DNA of 64,000 nucleotides, from positions 121,779,609 through 121,843,608 of the forward strand of contig CM075348.1 in assembly GCA_037693485.1 (NCBI GenBank). The letters run 5' to 3'. Numbering within the stretch: the stretch's first letter is position 1; each line of letters begins with the position of its first letter. The DNA is from Kitagawia praeruptora (taxonomy: Eukaryota > Streptophyta > Magnoliopsida > Apiales > Apiaceae). Positions 59,608-64,000 of this stretch are shown here, piece after piece. The notes beneath the pieces are model-generated. The model saw nothing but the letters and a program-made list of their open reading frames with translations, did no database searches and had not been told where the DNA came from. A program made the translations under genes and the position numbers.

Positions 59608-61065
59608 GTGTTTGTTGAAGAAATTCAATTCCCCGAATGGTTATCTAACCCTGTGATGGTCAAGAAGGCGAATGAAAAGTGGAGGATGTGTATAGATTTC
59701 ACTGATTTGAATGATGCGTGTCCGAAGGATTGTTTTCCCCTGCCCAGGATAGACATGTTGATAGATGCCACAGCTGGACATGAGATGTTGAGTTTCATGG
59801 ACGGGTTCAGCGGCTACAATCAGATTAAGATGCACAAGGATGACATCCCAAAGGTATCTTTCATAACTGACTTTGGTGTTTTCTGCTATCTTGTTATGGC
59901 TTTTGGTCTAAAGAATGCAGGCGCTACTTACCAACGACTGGTGAATATGATATTCGTCCATCTGATTGGGAAAACCATGGAGGTCTATGTTAATGACATG
60001 TTTGTCAAGAGTCTGTGTAAGGCAAACCACATTAAGCATCTCAGAGAGGCATTCGAAGTGCTGAGGCACCATAAGATGATGTTGAATCCAGCCAAGTGTG
60101 CCTTTGGAGTTGGATCAGGAAAATTTTTGGGACTGATGGTATCAAAGAGAGGCATAGAGGCCAACCTTGACAAGATCAAAGTAATTCTGGACATGGAACC
60201 ACCCCGCTCTATACGAGATTTACAGAAGTTAACAGGCCGAGTTGCAGCCTTTGGGAGGTTCACTTCCAAATCTGGTGACAAGTGCTTGCCTTTCTTCCAA
60301 GCGTTGAAGAAGGTGAAAAATTTTGAGTGGACTCCTGAGAACCAAGAGGCTTTCGAACAGCTTAAAAAGTACATGGTTGAAGCCCCACTGTTGGCCAAGC
60401 CTAGTCCCGGAGAGACTCTTTATCTATACCTGGCAGTATCTGAACAAGCATTGAGTGCTGTTCTCATTCGAGAAGAGAAGAAAATTCAGAAACCTATCTA
60501 CTATGTGAGCAAGGTATTGCATGGGGCTGAGTTGAATTACTCAACTATCGAGAAGTTCTCTTTGGCATTGGTAACAGCCTCGAGAAAGTTGCGACCTTAT
60601 TTTCAGGCACATAAGATCCAAGTCTTGACAGACCAGCAATTGAGGAACATATTGCATAGCCCTAAGGCCAGTGGAAGGCTAATCAAGTGGGCGATTGAGT
60701 TAGGAGAATTTGATATCGCATACAAGCCTCGAACAGCCGTTAAGGCTCAGGCATTAGCTAACTACGTGGTTGAATGCACCATTAACAACCAAGAAGTCGG
60801 GGGGCAAGAGATAGTGACTACCCCTAAGAAGGAGGAAAAAGAAGATGAGCTCATACCTGATCTAAAGGAGTATTGGGTGCTCTATTTTGATGGAGCATCA
60901 AAAACAAAATCTAGTGGTGCAGGTTTTGTTTTACAAAGCCCCGATGGGTTCACAGTTGAGTACGCTTTGAAGTTGGACTTTCCTACCACCAACAACGAAG
61001 CAGAGTATGAGGCATTGATAGCCGGTTTGGGCTTGGCCAGAGTCATGAGGGTGAAGAACCTCTAA
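59608..61065 (+). pseudogene. pol: E0 reverse transcriptase, RNase H and start of second RNase H
   Basis: RT motifs: FPEWLSNPVMV, WRMCIDFTDLNDACPKD, FMDGFSGYNQI, and VMAFGLKNAGATYQR. The catalytic box reads YVNDM (59986-60000) where YVDDM is expected, so the first Asp is Asn. RNase H 1 follows (LYLAVSEQALSAVL), lacking the catalytic Asp, as is usual in the Tat lineage. The second, archaeal-type RNase H begins at WVLYFDGASK and NNEAEYEAL. A TAA at 61063-61065 cuts it before its next catalytic Asp. Confidence 0.9.
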
Positions 61066-61923
61066 GTTTATGGAGATTCAAGACTGGTAGTCTCGCAAGT
61101 GAATGGCGAATTTGAAGCCAAGGATGAAACTATGGAAAAGTATTTGAGAGTCGTAAAGGCTGTTATCACTCAGTTTGATGAATGCTATGTGGAGCATATT
61201 CCGAGAGAAGAGAACATTAAGGCTGATGCCCTGTCCAAGTTCGCTTCTTCTGAGATAGAGAATTATGCAGGGAGTGTTTACTTCCAGGTCTTGAAGGCCC
61301 CGACCATTAACTCGAAGTTGGTGGCACCAATTGATATAGGAAGCTGCTGGATGGATCCAATCAAAGCTCACCTCGAAACCGGTTGGCTCCCTGACAATGC
61401 CTTGGAGGCACGAAAGCTGTCAGTAAGAGCATTGAGATACGCCTTGATCGAAGGCATCCTTTATAAGAGATCGTTTGTTATCCCATATTTAAAGTGTTTA
61501 AGGCCCCAAGAGGCTAAGGAAGCATTGGAAGAAGTTCATGAATGGATCTGTGGGCAACACTTGGGGGGCAGAGCCCTAGCCCACAAGATCACCCGCCTGG
61601 GATTCTATTGGCCAGAGATATTGGCAGATGCCCAGAATTATGTCAAGAAGTGTGACATATGTCAAAAGCACGCCCCTATTGTAAGGCATCCACCTGAGAT
61701 GTTAACCTCAGTTAGCTCTCCCATACCGTTTGCAATGTGGGGGATGGACATACTTGGTCCTTTCCCTATGGCGTCAGCACAAAGGAAGTTTTTGATAGTG
61801 GCCATCGACTACTTTACCAAGTGGATTGAGGCTAAAACTCTAGCCAAGATAACCACTAATCAAGTTGCCCAGCTCTTTTGGGAGAACGTCATTTGTAGGT
61901 ACGGAATTCCCGAATCCTTGTGA
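61066..61923 (+). pseudogene. pol: E0 second RNase H (end) and integrase
   Basis: Same frame after the stop: VYGDSRLVV and ADALSKFAS complete the second RNase H. Integrase has the zinc-binding motif (HEWICGQH..., KKCDICQKHA) and the first core Asp in WGMDILGPFP. A 1-bp deletion at about 61920 produces a TGA directly before the second catalytic Asp. Confidence 0.9.
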
Positions 61924-62588
61924 CAGATAATGGGACGCAGTTCAACAATGAAGAATTTAAGAAGTACTGCGAGGAAAATGCTATTGACCTTCGTTTTACT
62001 TCAGTAGCACATCCGCAAGCTAATGGACAGACAGAGGTAGCCAATCGAATTATCCTTGATGGACTAAAGAAAAGAGTTGAACGCTCAAGAAACACTTGGG
62101 TGGATGAGTTACTGCCTATACTCTGGGCATATCGCACCACTTGTAAGGTGACAACAGGAGCAACCCCGTTTTTGCTGGCTTACGGAGCTGAGGCAGTTTT
62201 GCCCTTAGAGATCATGCATGCATCACCTCGAGTTGAGGCATATGAACAAGAGACCAATGAAGAAGGCATGAGTCTCGCACTTGATCTAATTGATGAAGTC
62301 AGGGACGAGGCAAACGCCAAGAATGTGGAGCATCAGAAGAAGGCATCCTTTTACTACAACCATAGGGTTAAGGAGAGGTTCTTCCAGCAAGGTGACTTAG
62401 TTTTGAGAAAAATAGAGGCTTCTGGAGTTGGAGCAAAAGGAAAGCTGGGCCCTAATTGGGAAGGGCCATATCGAGTCAGGAAGACATTAGGGCGAGGAGC
62501 ATACAAGTTGGAGACGTCAGATGGGAATGAAGTGCCACGAACTTGGCATGCTCTGAACTTGAAGATTTTTATGTGTAAGCCTTCCTAG
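61920..62588 (+). pseudogene. pol: E0 integrase, C-terminal half
   Basis: Continues integrase in the shifted frame: TDNGTQF (second Asp), HPQANGQTEVANR (Glu), then ILWAYRTT and TPFLLAYGAEAV, typical of Ty3 integrases. It ends with the C-terminal domain (GDLVLRK; LGPNWEGPYRV; YKLETSDG) and a stop at 62588. No chromodomain is seen, which separates it from E2 and E3. Confidence 0.9.
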
Positions 62589-62980
62589 TAAAGACTTGGC
62601 TTTTATCTATCTATTAGGAGAAGTAGAAATAAGGTTCGATGAAACCATTCCAGGGCTTAGTACCCCGAGTAGGACAGTAGTAAATTATGTAACGGTTGAA
62701 CCCGTTTCAAGTTATTAATGCAAGTTTGTTTTCCATTCTATGATTGTGTGATTTTATTTATGTGCCAAGCACCTGATGAGTGCGAGTCAAAGATGACCAA
62801 GTAACGAAAATAAAGAACACACAAATGGAAATAAAACAAGTGCATAAAGAAGCAACCCCAAGGGGCCGAATTTAGAGTTAAGTTACAAACCACAAATAAA
62901 GTTTAAGTCCCGAAGGACGCTGAATGAAAGCTGATGAAAGTACAAAGCCACAAACGGCTAACAAGGCCATGCAAGGCCAC
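62589..62980. other. E0 non-coding DNA between pol and antisense ORF
   Basis: About 390 bp with no frame of interest. Its right half would be the 3' UTR of the antisense ORF. Confidence 0.6.
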
Positions 62981-63721
62981 TTACTCCTCGGAGGATTCCC
63001 CTACTACTTCTTGTTCTTGCTCTCCTCCCTCCTCCTCTTCGGAGCTCTCATCATCTTCATCATTATCTTCTTCGGCCTCCGTCTCCATAGGTTGCGCCGC
63101 TCCCTTCTGCACCACGTCCCTTTCTTCTTCTGAAGTCTCAATCGAAGATACGACTCTGGCACAAAGTTGCTTTCCGGGGAAAGATTGCCTCACGGCTGCT
63201 TCCCTCTTAGACATGGCCTTTTTTCCGGCAGAATGGGAAGAAGATGATCCGGAGCTAACGGCATTGGCCGCTTTCCTCAAGCCAGAACTGGAAGGGCAGC
63301 GACTACCCTTGGAACCTGATGCGCGCTCCGTTTGATTTTCAACACCAACAGCCCAGTTAGGGCAAGGAAAGTCTGCTGGATTAACCACTGTAGGGTGCTT
63401 GTGGCTAACGGCACCAATGGCCTTGTTCCAACCGACGGACATGTTGAATGGCCGCATTTCATCATCATGCTTATCCATGAACTCGAAGAACCCATCTGAA
63501 TTATGGTAGACATCAATCACTTTGTCAGCTTTGGCAGACATCTTCTTTGCCATAGAGCGAAGATTCTTTTGAAGAGAACGGCAGTTGGCCTCAGCTCGGA
63601 CAGCTTTAGAGTCCAAGTCTTGCATCTGCTCTTGGAGCTTTGCCTTCTCGTTCTTCAATATGGCATTGTCATCCCTATGAGCACGACCTTGATGAGTCGC
63701 GGATCGAAGATAGGCATTGGC
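62981..63721 (-). CDS. E0 antisense ORF, main exon (partial)
   Basis: A 247-codon minus-strand frame downstream of pol, opposite to the element. It has a helical, charged N-terminal part with coiled-coil character (about 63700-63540), a conserved-looking middle (NPADFPCPNWAVGV), a Ser/Lys-rich stretch, and a strongly acidic tail (EEDNDEDDESSEEEE). Antisense ORFs at this place are known in Tat elements; the function is unknown. The frame can be read back to an ATG at 63775, but that stretch looks like an intron (63794-63722). The 5' exons are cut off by E5. Confidence 0.65.
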   Translation of the reverse strand, partial: ANAYLRSATHQGRAHRDDNAILKNEKAKLQEQMQDLDSKAVRAEANCRSLQKNLRSMAKKMSAKADKVIDVYHNSDGFFEFMDKHDDEMRPFNMSVGWNKAIGAVSHKHPTVVNPADFPCPNWAVGVENQTERASGSKGSRCPSSSGLRKAANAVSSGSSSSHSAGKKAMSKREAAVRQSFPGKQLCARVVSSIETSEEERDVVQKGAAQPMETEAEEDNDEDDESSEEEEGGEQEQEVVGESSEE

Positions 63722-63794
63722 CTGCAACAAGGGAGTTAGAAAGACGTTTATATCAAACAAAGTAAATAAGAACATTAAGTGAACAATTTGATAC
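63722..63794 (-). other. Putative intron in the antisense ORF
   Basis: On the minus strand, TCAG|GTATCAAATTG gives a donor at 63794 and CCCTTGTTGCAG|GCC an acceptor at 63722. This gives 73 bp of T-rich sequence between, within the range of small plant introns. It is inferred from consensus only. Confidence 0.5.
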
Positions 63795-63798
63795 CTGA

Positions 63799-64000
63799 TG
63801 TAAGAACCCAGATTTTTCGGTAGAATTAAAACTTTTCTTATTAAGAATAAGTGTATACGTGAATAGTGTTGTCATGCGTGAATAGTGATTTTGAGGATTA
63901 AGAAAATTTTTCATGTCATCTATGTACGAGACATAGGATGGATATTTTGAAGTCATATTAGTGATCTACAGAGCAAATAAGTGTATGCAAAGACGATCAG
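63799..64000 (+). mobile_element. E5: start of a chromovirus-like LTR, cut by window end
   Basis: TGTAAGAACCCAGATTTTTC is the reverse complement, with few changes, of the end of the E2 LTR. The next 180 bp follow the E2 LTR in the same inverted sense (TAGAATTAAAACTTTTCTTA; CTATGTACGAGACATAGGATGG). E5 is therefore a related element inserted in plus orientation into E0. Its TSD cannot be checked here. Confidence 0.85.

Larger units (their letters stand above)
1..63798 (+). mobile_element. E0: Tat-lineage Ty3/gypsy retrotransposon, split by E1
   Basis: Outermost element, present as 1-1426 and 58044-63798 with E1 inserted in gag. The order LTR end, PBS, gag, PR, RT, RNase H, second RNase H, IN, then an antisense ORF is the Tat-lineage layout; two RNase H domains and an antisense ORF between pol and the 3' LTR are known features of that lineage. 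The gag reading frame resumes correctly after one copy of the AACAT target duplication. Several stops and frameshifts make it inactive. The start of its 5' LTR and its whole 3' LTR lie outside the window. The right end is interrupted by E5. Confidence 0.9.

Noticed and set aside
63753..63956. 67-codon minus-strand ORF across the E0/E5 junction
   Set aside because: It crosses an insertion boundary and its N-terminal part matches LTR-derived frames near 33054 and 38361; it is a junction artefact.
1..64000. Host plant gene or gene fragment captured by an element
   Set aside because: Every frame longer than about 140 codons could be assigned to gag, pol, the env-like ORF or the antisense ORF; nothing resembled a cellular gene.

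Overview
The window is intergenic repeat sequence from a flowering-plant nuclear genome. I see no host gene, rRNA, tRNA or CRISPR array. Nearly every base belongs to LTR retrotransposons nested inside one another. Priming sites matching plant initiator-Met tRNA, Ty1/copia Sirevirus-type and Ty3/gypsy Tat- and Tekay/Del-type protein remnants, and long AT-rich LTRs all point to a eudicot. An asterid such as an Apiaceae species is my guess, at low confidence.

The nest, from outside to inside, uses labels E0 to E5. E0 (+ strand, 1-1426 and 58044-63798) is a Tat-lineage Ty3/gypsy element with an LTR end, PBS, gag, PR, RT, RNase H, a second (archaeal-type) RNase H, IN, and an antisense ORF after pol. 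Its gag is split by E1. E1 (+, 1427-58038; TSD AACAT on both sides) is a Sirevirus-type Ty1/copia composite. It has a 5' LTR, a first partial gag, pieces of a second LTR type, an LTR with an internal duplication, a second gag plus full-length pol, and a 3' LTR. E2 (- strand, 4923-33149; TSD ACACA) and E3 (-, 33341-48848; TSD ATCGT) are Tekay/Del-like chromovirus relatives with very long LTRs (3.7-3.8 kb and 5.43 kb) and decayed interiors. Both sit in one LTR fragment of E1. E4 (-, 11100-26221; TSD TGGCA) is a young Sirevirus with an extra env-like ORF and lies inside E2. Its pol is itself interrupted by a 4.4-kb partial copy (16199-20605) of a sibling element carrying its own LTR. E5 (63799 to the window end) is the first 202 bp of another chromovirus-like LTR inserted in E0.

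All coding regions are damaged to some degree: stops, frameshifts, deletions, and an altered RT catalytic motif in E0. Many of the visible stops and LTR differences are C-to-T or G-to-A type, as expected from deamination of methylated cytosines. E4 has the most similar LTR pair (one difference seen in 517 bp), in keeping with its innermost position. E2 and E3 have LTRs about 99% alike but almost no readable coding capacity, so they were probably already non-autonomous when they inserted.

The most unusual signals are family-specific short motifs reiterated through both non-coding and coding parts of E4 and of E1, the chimeric make-up of E4 and E1, a probably spliced antisense ORF in E0, hairpin and tandem-repeat arrays in the E3 LTRs, and splice-acceptor-like sequence at the gag/pol boundary of both Sireviruses. 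I found no evidence of a non-transposon biological system.
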